DNA of 64,000 bases from Paenibacillus paridis (GTDB taxonomy: Bacteria > Bacillota > Bacilli > Paenibacillales > Paenibacillaceae): contig NZ_VCIX01000084.1 of the NCBI RefSeq assembly GCF_006345825.1, positions 53,157 to 117,156 of the forward strand, read 5' to 3'. The position numbers and the translations under genes were made by a program. How positions within the stretch are numbered: position 1 is the stretch's first letter; each line of letters begins with the position of its first letter. This document shows, one piece after another, positions 24,775 to 34,257 of this stretch. The notes beneath the pieces were generated by a model, which worked only from the letters and a program-made list of their open reading frames with translations, made no database searches and had not been told where the DNA came from.

Positions 24775-27700
24775 ATAGATTCCAGATCCGGTACAGAATG
24801 ACTGCTGCTTCAGCGCGGGTAAGTAAATCGTTTGGCGCAATTGTGCCGTTTTTGCCGTTCACAATGCCAGAATTCACTAAGCTTTCAACGCTGTCCTTCG
24901 CGTAATCGGAAATGCTCGCTGCATCAGAATAAGTGTCTAAAGTTCCACTCTTTTTAAGCGGCTTAGAAGTGGCCGCCAGTGCCCGAGTGGCCAGAACCAT
25001 CATATCTTGACGGGAGATAAGGCTGTTAGGCTTTAACGTATGATCAGCAAAACCAGTAGCGATTCCCAATTCCTTCGCAATGACAAGCTCATCATAATAA
25101 TATGCACTTTTTTCTACATCGCTGAACATCGCTTCGTTTTTCTCAGTTCCTTTCAGTTCAAGTGCTCTGACCAGAAGGGCGATAAAGTCCGCTCTCTTGA
25201 TGGAAGCAGTTGGAGAGAAACTGTTCTCTGAAATGCCTTTGATAACATCACGCGCAGCCATGGCGTCAATCGCTTGCTTCGCCCAAGGCACATGATTCAA
25301 ATCTCCGAAGGTTTTAAATGCGGAAGCCACAGCATAGGTGCTGAAGTGCGTGGTTTGGAATACCACTTTTCCTGTTGCTGCAACATAACGGCCATTCGGA
25401 ATCACAGTTACTTCACCATTGTCAGCGATGTACCAAACTACAATGGAATCCAGATTGCTTAACTCTTCTGCTGTCGGCGTGTAAGGAATAGAGATCGTTA
25501 CAGGCGCCTTTGCATTGTTCCAAGCAATCACTTTACCATCGACAACCAAGCTTAGATCCAGCACTGGACGGTTGCCGATCAGTTGGCGAGTAGCTGCATC
25601 CATGTGATCTGTAGAACTCTTGGTTACGCGAACAGATACTTGTTCAGCGTTCACTGTCACATCGGATAGCATGTTGCTTGGAATATCGATCGTAGCCTGT
25701 TCACTTTTCATCGAAAGCACGAAGTTCTCGGTACCTTTCAAGCTTTGAGTTGGCAATTGTACTTCATACGCATTCGCGCTAGATTGCTTCGGCACTTCAA
25801 TGACGACTTGTTTCTTACCGTTAGCTGCTGGAGCAGCTTGCGCTAGTGCTTTCTTCAGCGTTTCGTCGGAAACGGTTCCTGTTGTACGGCTTCCGTCGCT
25901 TTTCACTAGTGGATGGATGGTAACAAAGCCGTCTTTCATTTCAATAACTCCGGTCGACGGGGCAGGTCCGCTGCTGACGGGGTCGCCGGGAGGAACCGTA
26001 TTATTATTGATCAGAGTCAGTATGCCGTATCCGGAAGTGTCCATATAACTATTGCCAGTCGTATCATTCCAAGTGGCAACACTTTGACGGGCACCATCCT
26101 TAGCGTCATTGATCTGAACGTCGAATCCAATTTTCTTGTCAGCGCCAGGTGTCACTTTCTTAAACGGTATCTTCACTTCAACCGTATAGTTCGTGCCGGA
26201 AATGGCAGCTGCCGATACGAAACCATCTGCTAAGCTTGTCGGATTGAATGAGGTTTCGTTGTCAAAATTCACTCTATACTGTCCATCGTCGTCTTGATAG
26301 AACGATGTTTTTGCATTGTTTTCATCCAGGAAGATTTCAACTGAGTCCTGTTCATGATCAGCTGCGCTGCTTTTGTCAAGCTGTGCGTCGCGTACCTGGA
26401 TTAGAACATACAGGTTTTCATTGTCCCAGAGCGTTTTCGCCACTCCGGTTGCACCTTGCCACGCCATCTGATAGCGATTAATGGGAATTTCAGGTACACT
26501 GTTCCAAATTGCATCAACCGTGCCGTCGATAGTAGGCGTGCCAAAATGGGCACTTGATTGCTTGGCATCTACCGTTACTGGAGCGTGCTCTTCCAAGTAT
26601 TTAGCGGGGTTGATGACAGCGTGATAAGCAGGTTTGGCACGCAGGTCTTTATTGAACAACAACGGGTTGTTCTCTGCCCTCCAGCTAGAGCTGTCATTCA
26701 GTCCCCAGAAGGTTACGCGTTTGATATGCTCAGCGTTAGCCTTATAAAGCTCGAACAGCTGGGCATACAAGTAGCCTTGAGCATTTGCAAGCTGCTCGGG
26801 AAGCTGATAGTTGCTTCCAGCCTGAATATCAAGTTCGGTTATGCTGACTTCAACACCTAAAGAAATAAATTTCTCCAACGACAGCTTAACGTTAGCTGGG
26901 TTCGTGTTGACATTGTAGTGCGCTTGCATGCCCACGCCGTCGATGAGAAGCTTGCCAGGGTGAGTGAGCGCATACTTATCATTGATTTCTTTGACCATGC
27001 TGTAAATGGCATGGGCTTTGTTCTGATTATCATCGTTATAATCATTGTAATACAGCTTGATATCCCATTCAGGATTCTCGTCCAGCACTTCTCTTGCTAG
27101 TAGGAATGCCTGTTCTACGTAATCTGTGCCAATCGCGCTTTTCCAAGGGGCTTGCCGCAGAGCTGCTTTCCAATCCGAAGGATTGGACGGGTTATCGTTC
27201 ATCGCCTCGTTGACGACATCCCATGAGATCACTTTGTTGCCGTAATGCTCCATGACCGTTTTGATATGGTTTTTCATATTGGCGAGAGCTTCCTCGCGTC
27301 CCAAAGGCGCATCATTGGAGCTGCTCATCCACGCTGGTGTCTGCTGATGCCATACGAGCACATGCCCATGGACCTTCAGTCCCTCGGCCAATGCTTTGTC
27401 AACGAGCGAATCTGCTCCAGCAAAAGTAAAGTTGCCTTTCGTTGGCTGCATCTGATCTGGCTTCATTGCATTTTCTGCAGTGATGACATTGTGATGCATC
27501 TTGAGAAGCTCAAGTCTAACGCCCGCAAGATCATTAGAGGATACTGCGTTACCAATCAGGAAATCGTTCTGATAAGCATCCTTGAGCGGAGTGAGATCTT
27601 TCTCCACGACGATAGGTCCTGAGCCTACTTTCTCGAAGCGGACATCATCAATATAGAAAGAGGCTGTCTTCTGATTAGAGCTTTCCAAATAGATTGTTAA

Positions 27701-29365
27701 ATATTCGTCGCCAACATTGGTGTATCGGTAGGTTCCTTCGAACTGAACCCAGCCGTCACTAGCGTTGATCGTTTTGGCTGAAAGAGTAATATAGCTCGGG
27801 CTGCTATTGCCAACCTGCGTGGACAGTTGAAGCTGTGAGCTAGCAGGCGAGATCAGCTTGGCCCAGAGCGAAATTTTATATTCGGAGCCTTTGTCTACAT
27901 ATTTTTCTACGCGCAGTGATGGTCCGTGCCATGAATCGGATCGATTCTCTACCTTTAATGCGTATGAACCGTTTTCGGTATGGTTAACTTCATTGGTAGC
28001 GGTTAGTGTTTCTGTACCTGCTCTGCCTTCAAAACCGTTTGTCGTTTGATTCTCAAAGGTAATGGTAGTAAAGTCTAAAGCTGGCGGACGAGTTTCTTCC
28101 TCTTCACCACCCCCGGAAGCTACCTTCTCAGTGATCAAAACATCACCAATATAGAATGGAACTGCCGCCCCAACAGAGTTGGACTGAACGCGTAAGCTCA
28201 CATCTTTGCTGGTATCCACCGTAAATTCCTTCGTTAATGTAAAGGCTTTGCCAGCAACAAACTCTGCGCCTGCCAACCAGCCGTAGCTGTCCACCGTTTG
28301 GAGAGCGGCTTGTGCTCCTGCAGGTACAACAACATCTGCATCAACATAGCCTGAAACGGTTACCGAATAGGTTTTTCCATTGGTCAGACCGATAGTCGCG
28401 AATTTGAAATCAACCGCATCATAGTCATTTTGTCTGTTGCTAACGGATAAAGCTGCTCCGTCAGCATTGCCATCGAATGTTTTATCGGTGGACAACGTCA
28501 GACTGGCGTTACCCGATTGGGTGGCAGCTCCTTTGCCGCCTGCAAAGGATTCATGGTAAACCGTATTAATCTGTGTTTGCTCGGTTGGTGCGGGTCCGCC
28601 AACCATCGTAGCGAATTGGCTAAGTGTTGTGGTTCTCTGCATGTAGTGACGGCCCATAGCGTAGCTGCCTTGATTCGGATAACCTACTTTAAAGGCATAT
28701 TTGATGTTACTTTCCGCTGCTGCAGCTTCTGCGTTTTCATTAAAGGTACCGTAAGGATAAGCGAAGAGGATAGGGTCTTTGCCTGTGAGGTTCTTCAGAT
28801 AGGCACTCGCTGAGGCAATCTCGCTTGCAGCTTGCTCCTTAGTGATTGAACTTGTCCAAATTTCACCGCCTGCAGTATCGCTGCTTTGGCTATGTGTCTG
28901 GGAATGGTTTTGAAGGCTGACGCTAGGCTCTTCTGCAAGCGTTTGCAGTTGTGAGGTCGTCATACTGTAGCCGCCATTGATCCAATCGCTGACTACAAAT
29001 TGAACGGATTTCATTTTGTATTGCTTTAATACCGGAAGTGCATGGGTAATGAAATCAGGCGTGGCATCGTCGAAGGTAAGTAGGATAGGCTTGTCTGGGG
29101 CGTTTTCTGTTCCTTCGAGGATGTCAACATACTGTTCTGCTGATAAAGAATTATAACCATTGTCGCTCAGATACTTCATTTGCTTTGTGAAATTTTCTAC
29201 ACTGGTATGAGTCCAGTCATCCGTCGCATTTACAACGATACGGTGGAACAACATGACAGGTATTTCAGGCGCTGCTGCTTTTGCGATTGGCGCAATCCAG
29301 CCAGCAGGGCTGAACAAAGCAGCTGTGAGTAAGAGCGCGATGATCTGTTTGAGCTTTCTACTCAT
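24773..29365 (-). CDS. S-layer-anchored CE4 deacetylase-GH10 xylanase
   Basis: 1530 residues from ATG 29365, ten bases after AAGGGGG; the longer frame runs through the promoter and is rejected. Order: signal peptide (1-31); NodB-type polysaccharide deacetylase (about 36-265, with T-F-D-D near residue 100, N-H-S-Q-T-H-S near 155 and A-Y-P-Y-G); two CBM4/9/22-like beta-sandwich domains (about 280-415 and 430-580); GH10 xylanase barrel (about 592-920) with acid/base Glu in W-D-V-V-N-E-A (near 719) and nucleophile in I-T-E-L-D-I-Q (near 844); CBM9-like domain (about 935-1120); a beta-rich domain; and three SLH repeats (about 1360-1530). Predicted role: removal of acetyl groups and cleavage of xylan at the cell surface. 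Having CE4 and GH10 in one chain gives a self-contained xylan module. Confidence 0.95.
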   Translation of the reverse strand: MSRKLKQIIALLLTAALFSPAGWIAPIAKAAAPEIPVMLFHRIVVNATDDWTHTSVENFTKQMKYLSDNGYNSLSAEQYVDILEGTENAPDKPILLTFDDATPDFITHALPVLKQYKMKSVQFVVSDWINGGYSMTTSQLQTLAEEPSVSLQNHSQTHSQSSDTAGGEIWTSSITKEQAASEIASASAYLKNLTGKDPILFAYPYGTFNENAEAAAAESNIKYAFKVGYPNQGSYAMGRHYMQRTTTLSQFATMVGGPAPTEQTQINTVYHESFAGGKGAATQSGNASLTLSTDKTFDGNADGAALSVSNRQNDYDAVDFKFATIGLTNGKTYSVTVSGYVDADVVVPAGAQAALQTVDSYGWLAGAEFVAGKAFTLTKEFTVDTSKDVSLRVQSNSVGAAVPFYIGDVLITEKVASGGGEEEETRPPALDFTTITFENQTTNGFEGRAGTETLTATNEVNHTENGSYALKVENRSDSWHGPSLRVEKYVDKGSEYKISLWAKLISPASSQLQLSTQVGNSSPSYITLSAKTINASDGWVQFEGTYRYTNVGDEYLTIYLESSNQKTASFYIDDVRFEKVGSGPIVVEKDLTPLKDAYQNDFLIGNAVSSNDLAGVRLELLKMHHNVITAENAMKPDQMQPTKGNFTFAGADSLVDKALAEGLKVHGHVLVWHQQTPAWMSSSNDAPLGREEALANMKNHIKTVMEHYGNKVISWDVVNEAMNDNPSNPSDWKAALRQAPWKSAIGTDYVEQAFLLAREVLDENPEWDIKLYYNDYNDDNQNKAHAIYSMVKEINDKYALTHPGKLLIDGVGMQAHYNVNTNPANVKLSLEKFISLGVEVSITELDIQAGSNYQLPEQLANAQGYLYAQLFELYKANAEHIKRVTFWGLNDSSSWRAENNPLLFNKDLRAKPAYHAVINPAKYLEEHAPVTVDAKQSSAHFGTPTIDGTVDAIWNSVPEIPINRYQMAWQGATGVAKTLWDNENLYVLIQVRDAQLDKSSAADHEQDSVEIFLDENNAKTSFYQDDDGQYRVNFDNETSFNPTSLADGFVSAAAISGTNYTVEVKIPFKKVTPGADKKIGFDVQINDAKDGARQSVATWNDTTGNSYMDTSGYGILTLINNNTVPPGDPVSSGPAPSTGVIEMKDGFVTIHPLVKSDGSRTTGTVSDETLKKALAQAAPAANGKKQVVIEVPKQSSANAYEVQLPTQSLKGTENFVLSMKSEQATIDIPSNMLSDVTVNAEQVSVRVTKSSTDHMDAATRQLIGNRPVLDLSLVVDGKVIAWNNAKAPVTISIPYTPTAEELSNLDSIVVWYIADNGEVTVIPNGRYVAATGKVVFQTTHFSTYAVASAFKTFGDLNHVPWAKQAIDAMAARDVIKGISENSFSPTASIKRADFIALLVRALELKGTEKNEAMFSDVEKSAYYYDELVIAKELGIATGFADHTLKPNSLISRQDMMVLATRALAATSKPLKKSGTLDTYSDAASISDYAKDSVESLVNSGIVNGKNGTIAPNDLLTRAEAAVILYRIWNL

Positions 29366-29400
29366 GAGATACATTCCCCCTTCAATGATTTGAAATATTT

Positions 29401-29455
29401 GATTAAGCGCTTTCAAATTATTTGGAATAATCCTCCTTTCCAGAGCTTCATTATA
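29401..29455 (-). promoter_or_regulatory. Promoter region and cre-like site of the xylanase gene
   Basis: Read on the minus strand, TATAAT (29450-29455) is followed downstream by TGAAAGCGCTTAATCA (within 29401-29418), which shares the TGAAAGCGCTT half of the CcpA cre consensus. A weak -35 only. The site would place the gene under carbon catabolite control. The remaining interval to 29704 shows no gene. Confidence 0.5.
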
Positions 29456-29704
29456 TCGTGTATCCAAAAATCGTTGGACTAGAGGAACTAAAGAACATAC
29501 TGTACTTTTTATATATTTAGTTGAAAAATAGTGTGAATTTCAGTGATTTCACCCTGAAGGCATGACAAAAGAAGAGGAGTGGAAATGAGTGGAGGGTAAG
29601 CTGATGACCTAACGGAAGGCTGCTGCAATGCAGCAATTCATGCTGAATATTATGTGGCGATCGGATGCGGAGGATTGGATGAGAGGAAGCGGGGCTAAGG
29701 AAGG

Positions 29705-30334
29705 TTATAGCTCCAAAGCTTCCTTCGTAATTTTTTGGATATCAACGGGGCAATTGGAGCTTTCCTTAACGATGTCAGGTAAAATATGCTTTAGAAAATA
29801 ATCTACGCAATGCAGCTTAATTTTTTTGATTTTGACGAGCGCTTCGCGGTACATAATAACGAATTCCTTCTCCGTATTCCCTCGCTGCAGTTCAGTAAGA
29901 GCCTCGTACACTTGATCCAATTTATCGGCCACTTCCAAAATGAGGCCTTCAACAGAATCATCTTTGCCCTCACGGAGTTGTCTGCGGAAAATCGGCTTGA
30001 GCTCCTCCGGAATATTCTCCTCTATAAATAGCGCAATCATTCCTTCTTCCACCTGCTGCAGCATGCCGCGCAATTCCATGGAATAATGCTTAACCGGCGT
30101 TTTAATATCACCGATAAATATTTCGCCATAATCATGGCTGCTCGTAATTTCGTATAGCTTTTTCCAATCGATCGTGATGCCGTTGCTTTCTTCAATATCA
30201 GCCAAGGTTTTGGCGTACTGTACAACTTTCCAGGAATGAGCGGATACGCTGTGTTCTTCGAACTTAAATTTTCCAGGGCAACGAATAATGCGTTCAAGGT
30301 CGTTTAATGATTGAAAGTACGTATGAATTCCCAT
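29705..30334 (-). CDS. HD-domain phosphohydrolase, YfbR-like
   Basis: 209 residues. Metal-binding residues of an HD domain are visible: H in E-E-H-S-V-S-A-H-S (near 28-33), the H-D pair in S-S-H-D-Y-G-E (near 67) and a later D in V-A-D-K-L-D (near 136). The pattern and length match the YfbR/HD_3 group, whose E. coli member dephosphorylates deoxynucleoside 5'-monophosphates. Here the natural substrate remains open. Monocistronic; the start ATG lies 8-10 bases after GAGAGGAAC. Confidence 0.85.
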   Translation of the reverse strand: MGIHTYFQSLNDLERIIRCPGKFKFEEHSVSAHSWKVVQYAKTLADIEESNGITIDWKKLYEITSSHDYGEIFIGDIKTPVKHYSMELRGMLQQVEEGMIALFIEENIPEELKPIFRRQLREGKDDSVEGLILEVADKLDQVYEALTELQRGNTEKEFVIMYREALVKIKKIKLHCVDYFLKHILPDIVKESSNCPVDIQKITKEALEL

Positions 30335-30497
30335 GGCATGCCGTTCCTCTCCGGATTTGATATAGGTTGTGATGCATTACAGGTAGTATAAAGCTTGTTT
30401 GTTAAGGGACGATTAATTTAAGAAGGTAATATTTAAAAATTGAAATGCCTTTTAAAACGGGTAAACGGAACCTATAAAATATTGAAATCAAGAGCAG

Positions 30498-30547
30498 TTG
30501 AAAAACAGGTATAATTAAGCTATGCTCTTGAATGAGAATGAATATCA
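30498..30547 (+). promoter_or_regulatory. Promoter with Fur box upstream of the Btr-like gene
   Basis: TTGAAA (30498-30503), a 17-base spacer and TATGCT (30521-30526). Just downstream TGAGAATGAATATCA (30533-30547) matches the 7-1-7 Fur motif TGATAATNATTATCA at 12 of 14 defined positions. The remaining interval 30335-30680 is otherwise empty. Confidence 0.7.
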
Positions 30548-30680
30548 ACTAGTTTGAGCGAAAAAATAAGGTATATGCACGATATTATAGATATACTAAT
30601 CGCAATCTTTTCTAAGAGTCAGGAATGGCTTAGACCTAAATAGATGAAAGCCAGCGCAACGAAAGGAGCGGACAAACAAA

Positions 30681-32267
30681 ATGAGGAAATCGGACAGAAG
30701 ATTTACGCTCTTGGACGCACACACGTTTACAGCAGCCTCTATGGTGCCTCAGGTTCAGCAATCAGAGCAGCATATGCTTCTTGTAATTACAAATGGCAGC
30801 GGAGAGATGGTTGTTAATGCTCAAAGGCTAGTAGTGCATCCCGCTCATGTACTGCTCCTTCCGCCGGGTATGGAGTGTAAATTCAACTCTTGGAGCAGCC
30901 AGCCGCTTGCATTTAATCAATTTTCCTACGACATCTATGGGCAGGGAATAGACGGTGAGATCTGTAGGGAGACAGAGGAATCCGTCATCCACCAGGCGAT
31001 GCCATTGCAGGAAGCAACTGTGCTCGCCCGAAGCATAGCAAGCGGTTGGTACGGTAGCCAATGGGACCGGATGGAGGCGAATATTCGTTTTCAAGAGCTG
31101 CTGCTGTCTGTTCTTAAGCGGGCAGAGCTGGAACCGCATCCTCCATTCGATCATGTCCGCGAGAGAATTCAGCTAACCAAAGCATATATTGAAGCCCATT
31201 TTCAACAAGACCTTACTCGTGAGGCTTTGGCGGCAATGGCCGGGATGAGCGTTGCTCACTATGCCAGGCTGTTCAAGCGGGACGTTGGGCAAGGGCCGAT
31301 GGAGTATTTGAATGAAATCCGGATTGCGCATGCAGGAGATATACTGCTCGGTGCTGAGCGAACGATTCGGGAAACGGCACATCGGGTCGGGTACCAAGAC
31401 GAGTTTTATTTTAGCCGTAAATTTAAAGCGATTACTGGCTTTTCCCCCACAGTATATATAAAGAAGCACCGGACATCCTCACGCATAGCTTCCGCTGCCA
31501 TTCCTTATACCGGTCATCTGCTTGCGCTGGGCGTTCAGCCTTATGCGGCTTTGGTCAACCCGTCTCAAGAGCCGACTGCTGGATTGCGCGATACGTTGGA
31601 GGTTGGCCATGGACAGCCAGAGCTTGATCGACTCCTGATTGCACGCCCTGAGCTCATTATTGGATTTGAACGAACGGACTATGCCGAGCCTGACAAGGCG
31701 GATCTATTCCGGCATATCGCTCCGACCTGTACGGTGTCCTTTCAAGGAGAATGGCGTGACCATCTGCGTATGATTGGGAGAGCGGTCAACAAAGATCAGG
31801 CAGCAGAGTTATGGCTGGAGCAGTATGAAACGCTCGCCGAACGATCACGTGCTGCTATGAGAGATAGAATCGGCGACCAGACGGTGGCTGTAGCGCAATT
31901 TCAGAGTGGGCGTTTCCAATTGTTCGGAAGTAGAAATCTAGGGACCGTCCTGTATCGGGATTTGCAGCTGGAGAGGCCAAGCCAATTAGCGGAAGTCTCC
32001 CATTCTCGGATGCTGACGATTGAGCAACTGGCAGAGTATGATATTGATCATCTTATTTTGTTCACTGCAGATGAAGTCCGGCAGCGCGAGGCACTTCGGT
32101 ATTCACTGGCCTCTCATTCGGTCTGGCGGGAGCTTAAAGCCGTACGAAGTGGCCGCGTCTATGACCTTGGCGCATCCCGAAGTTATTCCTGTTACACGTC
32201 GTTGTCTCATGATTCGTTTCTACGCCGCACGGCCGAATTGTTCATGAGCCAAACGTCCATGCCGTGA
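30681..32267 (+). CDS. Btr-like AraC activator with siderophore-binding domain
   Basis: 528 residues, almost exactly the length of B. subtilis Btr (529). Residues 1-150 form an AraC cupin-like sensor. Residues about 165-265 have two HTH motifs (L-T-R-E-A-L-A-A-M-A-G-M-S and I-R-E-T-A-H-R-V-G-Y-Q-D-E-F-Y-F-S-R-K-F-K). Residues about 270-528 are a periplasmic-binding-protein fold without any signal peptide (R-P-E-L-I-I-G and a long helix around 390-410), so it is cytosolic. In Btr this domain binds a ferric siderophore and activates the uptake genes. The Fur box upstream and the binding lipoprotein downstream support the same role here. Confidence 0.9.
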   Translation: MRKSDRRFTLLDAHTFTAASMVPQVQQSEQHMLLVITNGSGEMVVNAQRLVVHPAHVLLLPPGMECKFNSWSSQPLAFNQFSYDIYGQGIDGEICRETEESVIHQAMPLQEATVLARSIASGWYGSQWDRMEANIRFQELLLSVLKRAELEPHPPFDHVRERIQLTKAYIEAHFQQDLTREALAAMAGMSVAHYARLFKRDVGQGPMEYLNEIRIAHAGDILLGAERTIRETAHRVGYQDEFYFSRKFKAITGFSPTVYIKKHRTSSRIASAAIPYTGHLLALGVQPYAALVNPSQEPTAGLRDTLEVGHGQPELDRLLIARPELIIGFERTDYAEPDKADLFRHIAPTCTVSFQGEWRDHLRMIGRAVNKDQAAELWLEQYETLAERSRAAMRDRIGDQTVAVAQFQSGRFQLFGSRNLGTVLYRDLQLERPSQLAEVSHSRMLTIEQLAEYDIDHLILFTADEVRQREALRYSLASHSVWRELKAVRSGRVYDLGASRSYSCYTSLSHDSFLRRTAELFMSQTSMP

Positions 32268-32315
32268 GCATGGACGTCCATGGCTATGAAAGCAAAGTCT
32301 GCTTATAATAAACAA

Positions 32316-32330
32316 TGATAATGATTATCA
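32316..32330 (+). promoter_or_regulatory. Perfect Fur box
   Basis: TGATAATGATTATCA is an exact 7-1-7 Fur motif. It lies 26 bases upstream of the preferred GTG start of the siderophore-binding lipoprotein gene and covers an ATG that would otherwise look like a start. Confidence 0.88.
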
Positions 32331-32356
32331 AAATCACATTGGAAGGCGTGTGGCAA

Positions 32357-33400
32357 GTGTTGTCGAACATTCATTTTTTCTCGCATTTTATTAGACGGGG
32401 GGCCGTCGTTCTCGCGGTTATGCTGCTTGTAGCTTTGTTAGCTGGTTGTGGGGCTAACGGGAATTCTGGAGGCAGTGCCAATGGTTCCACATCAGAACAG
32501 ACGGATTCATCGAGCAATTCAACAAGTTCTGCTTCTCCATCAACAACCGAAGCGGAGACAAGGACCATTGCTACGGTTAAGGGAGACGTGGTAGTGCCGG
32601 CTCATCCGAAAAAGGTAGCGGGAATGCTTTATGTTTTCGCAGATCACCTGCTTGCGCTCGGCATGGAGCCTCATGCTATGGTTACTTACAATGATCTTGG
32701 GTTTCCTGAATATTTAGCGGGCCAGATGAAGGATACGCTGGTCATTGGATCAGGGGAAGCTCCGAATTTTGAAGCATTGCTTCAGGCTGAGCCGGATCTG
32801 ATCCTGGCGTCCAAGACCTTGAATGAAGCTAATTACGACGAGTTATCCAAAATTGCGCCTACGATTCTTTTTGACAATGAGAATGAAGGGGATTGGGAAC
32901 GATTCCGCGAAACGGCAGCTGTCTTCGGTATGGAAGCTGAGGCGGACCGCATTCAAGCAGAGTATGAGACGAAGGTTATCGATGTACATGATCGGCTAGC
33001 AGCCGAAGCACCGGATGAAACGGTAGCATTTATGCGGGTGCAGGACAAGCAATTGCAGCTGATTCAGCCTAGTGATAACTTTACGCTGTTTGGAGCGTTA
33101 GGTTTGACGCCTGCATCCGTGGGGGGTATCGATTTTAAGGATTCATGGAACGTTCCGATTTCGGCGGAGGTACTGCCGGAATTGAATCCGGACCGCATGT
33201 TTGTTATTCTTCGACCTGGTGATGCTAACAAGCTGGCGTTGGATAATATTAGGGATACTTCGATATGGTCTTACTTGAACGCCGTGAAAAATGAAAAAGT
33301 CTATATTGGGGATGCGAATCTTTGGTTTGCGGGCTTCGGGCCCATTGGCCTGAGCAAGGTTATCGACGAGGTTGCTGCTGCATTCTCGCTTCAGCCTTAA
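32357..33400 (+). CDS. Ferric-siderophore-binding lipoprotein
   Basis: 347 residues from GTG 32357 (or TTG 32360), placed after GGAAGG at 32341; the upstream ATG at 32315 overlaps the Fur box and is unlikely. Lipoprotein signal with hydrophobic core and L-L-A-G-C (Cys 31), then a Ser/Thr/Asn-rich tether of about 40 residues. The mature part has the FeuA/FhuD binding-protein pattern: P-K-K-V-A-G-M-L-Y near the N-terminus, E-A-L-L-Q-A-E-P-D-L-I-L-A-S, a long linking helix, and G-A-L-G-L-T-P in the second lobe. It likely presents a ferric siderophore to a permease encoded elsewhere. It lies 14 bases before the nitroreductase gene, which suggests one transcript. Confidence 0.9.
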   Translation: MLSNIHFFSHFIRRGAVVLAVMLLVALLAGCGANGNSGGSANGSTSEQTDSSSNSTSSASPSTTEAETRTIATVKGDVVVPAHPKKVAGMLYVFADHLLALGMEPHAMVTYNDLGFPEYLAGQMKDTLVIGSGEAPNFEALLQAEPDLILASKTLNEANYDELSKIAPTILFDNENEGDWERFRETAAVFGMEAEADRIQAEYETKVIDVHDRLAAEAPDETVAFMRVQDKQLQLIQPSDNFTLFGALGLTPASVGGIDFKDSWNVPISAEVLPELNPDRMFVILRPGDANKLALDNIRDTSIWSYLNAVKNEKVYIGDANLWFAGFGPIGLSKVIDEVAAAFSLQP

Positions 33401-33413
33401 AGGTTAATCGGAT

Positions 33414-33983
33414 ATGAACAGATTGAACAAGATCATAGAGACGATACGGGAGAGAAGAACCATTCAGGAATTTAATGGCGATCCGATATCGAAGGAATTG
33501 CTCCTTGCGGTGCTGGAGGATGCCGTATGGGCTCCGTTCCATTCGAAGAAGGAGCCTTGGCGGTTCATCCTGTTTGTGGGTGATGGGAGACTGGCGTTCG
33601 CAGAGGCGGTATTGAGCACTCGGTCTTCGGAATTCGTGGCCAAGCACGGTTCGCAAATGCGGGAGGCTTACTGCAGCCAAACACCTGCTCATCTTATTGT
33701 GGTTATGAAGGCCAACTTGCCACAGAAGGCATGGGAGGAAGCTTTTGCGGCATCCGCTGCGCTAATTCAGAACATTCAACTGCTGGCGTGGGAGCGTGAC
33801 ATTGGAGTCGTGTGGAAAACAAGTCCTTATAATGAAGACCCTCAATTCTTGGCTGCAGTCGGCGTAACGTCTGAAGAGAAGGTTGTCGGCACGCTGCATT
33901 TGGGGTATTTTGATCCGGAAGCAAGGCCTGATCCAAAGCTCCGCACACCAGCGCTGGAGCTATTGACGCTAATCGAAGATTAG
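33414..33983 (+). CDS. Nitroreductase-family flavoprotein in the siderophore operon
   Basis: 189 residues with the FMN-binding hallmarks of the nitroreductase family: R-E-R-R-T-I-Q-E-F near the N-terminus, W-A-P-F-H-S-K-K-E-P-W-R-F in the first helix-strand unit, the central helix A-A-S-A-A-L-I-Q-N-I-Q-L-L-A-W, and a C-terminal T-L-H-L-G-Y segment. Family members use FMN and NAD(P)H to reduce nitro compounds, quinones or flavins. Fourteen bases separate it from the siderophore-binding gene and no promoter is visible between them. I infer a role in iron release or flavin supply, which is not shown by the sequence. A terminator follows. Confidence 0.85.
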   Translation: MNRLNKIIETIRERRTIQEFNGDPISKELLLAVLEDAVWAPFHSKKEPWRFILFVGDGRLAFAEAVLSTRSSEFVAKHGSQMREAYCSQTPAHLIVVMKANLPQKAWEEAFAASAALIQNIQLLAWERDIGVVWKTSPYNEDPQFLAAVGVTSEEKVVGTLHLGYFDPEARPDPKLRTPALELLTLIED

Positions 33984-34075
33984 AAAATACAGTGCGCATC
34001 CATTCGGGTGCGTACTTATTTGTGTTTGACAGAATATAAAGAGCGAACGATAAATATTTTTGACAGGTCATGAAG

Positions 34076-34106
34076 ACCGCGAAGCCGTGTGGCTGCGCGG
34101 TTTTTG
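34076..34106 (+). terminator. Intrinsic terminator
   Basis: Outer stem ACCGCG/CGCGGT and inner GCC/GGC around GTGT, then TTTTTG. It ends the siderophore-nitroreductase operon. Confidence 0.75.
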
Positions 34107-34257
34107 TCGTTTTTCGTGGAAATCTTTTATTATTCTTTTATCGTAGGTCATTAGACTTAAGCCTAAGGGTCACTAACGCTGCCGAATTCGGGCTCTATCC
34201 AATAAAGAGTTGTAGGTTAAACCAATTCCGATTGGCAAAATGAAAGGGGATTTTACG

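Noticed and set aside
29468..29704. Small RNA or gene upstream of the xylanase
   Set aside because: No promoter-terminator pair, SD or coding pattern could be supported.
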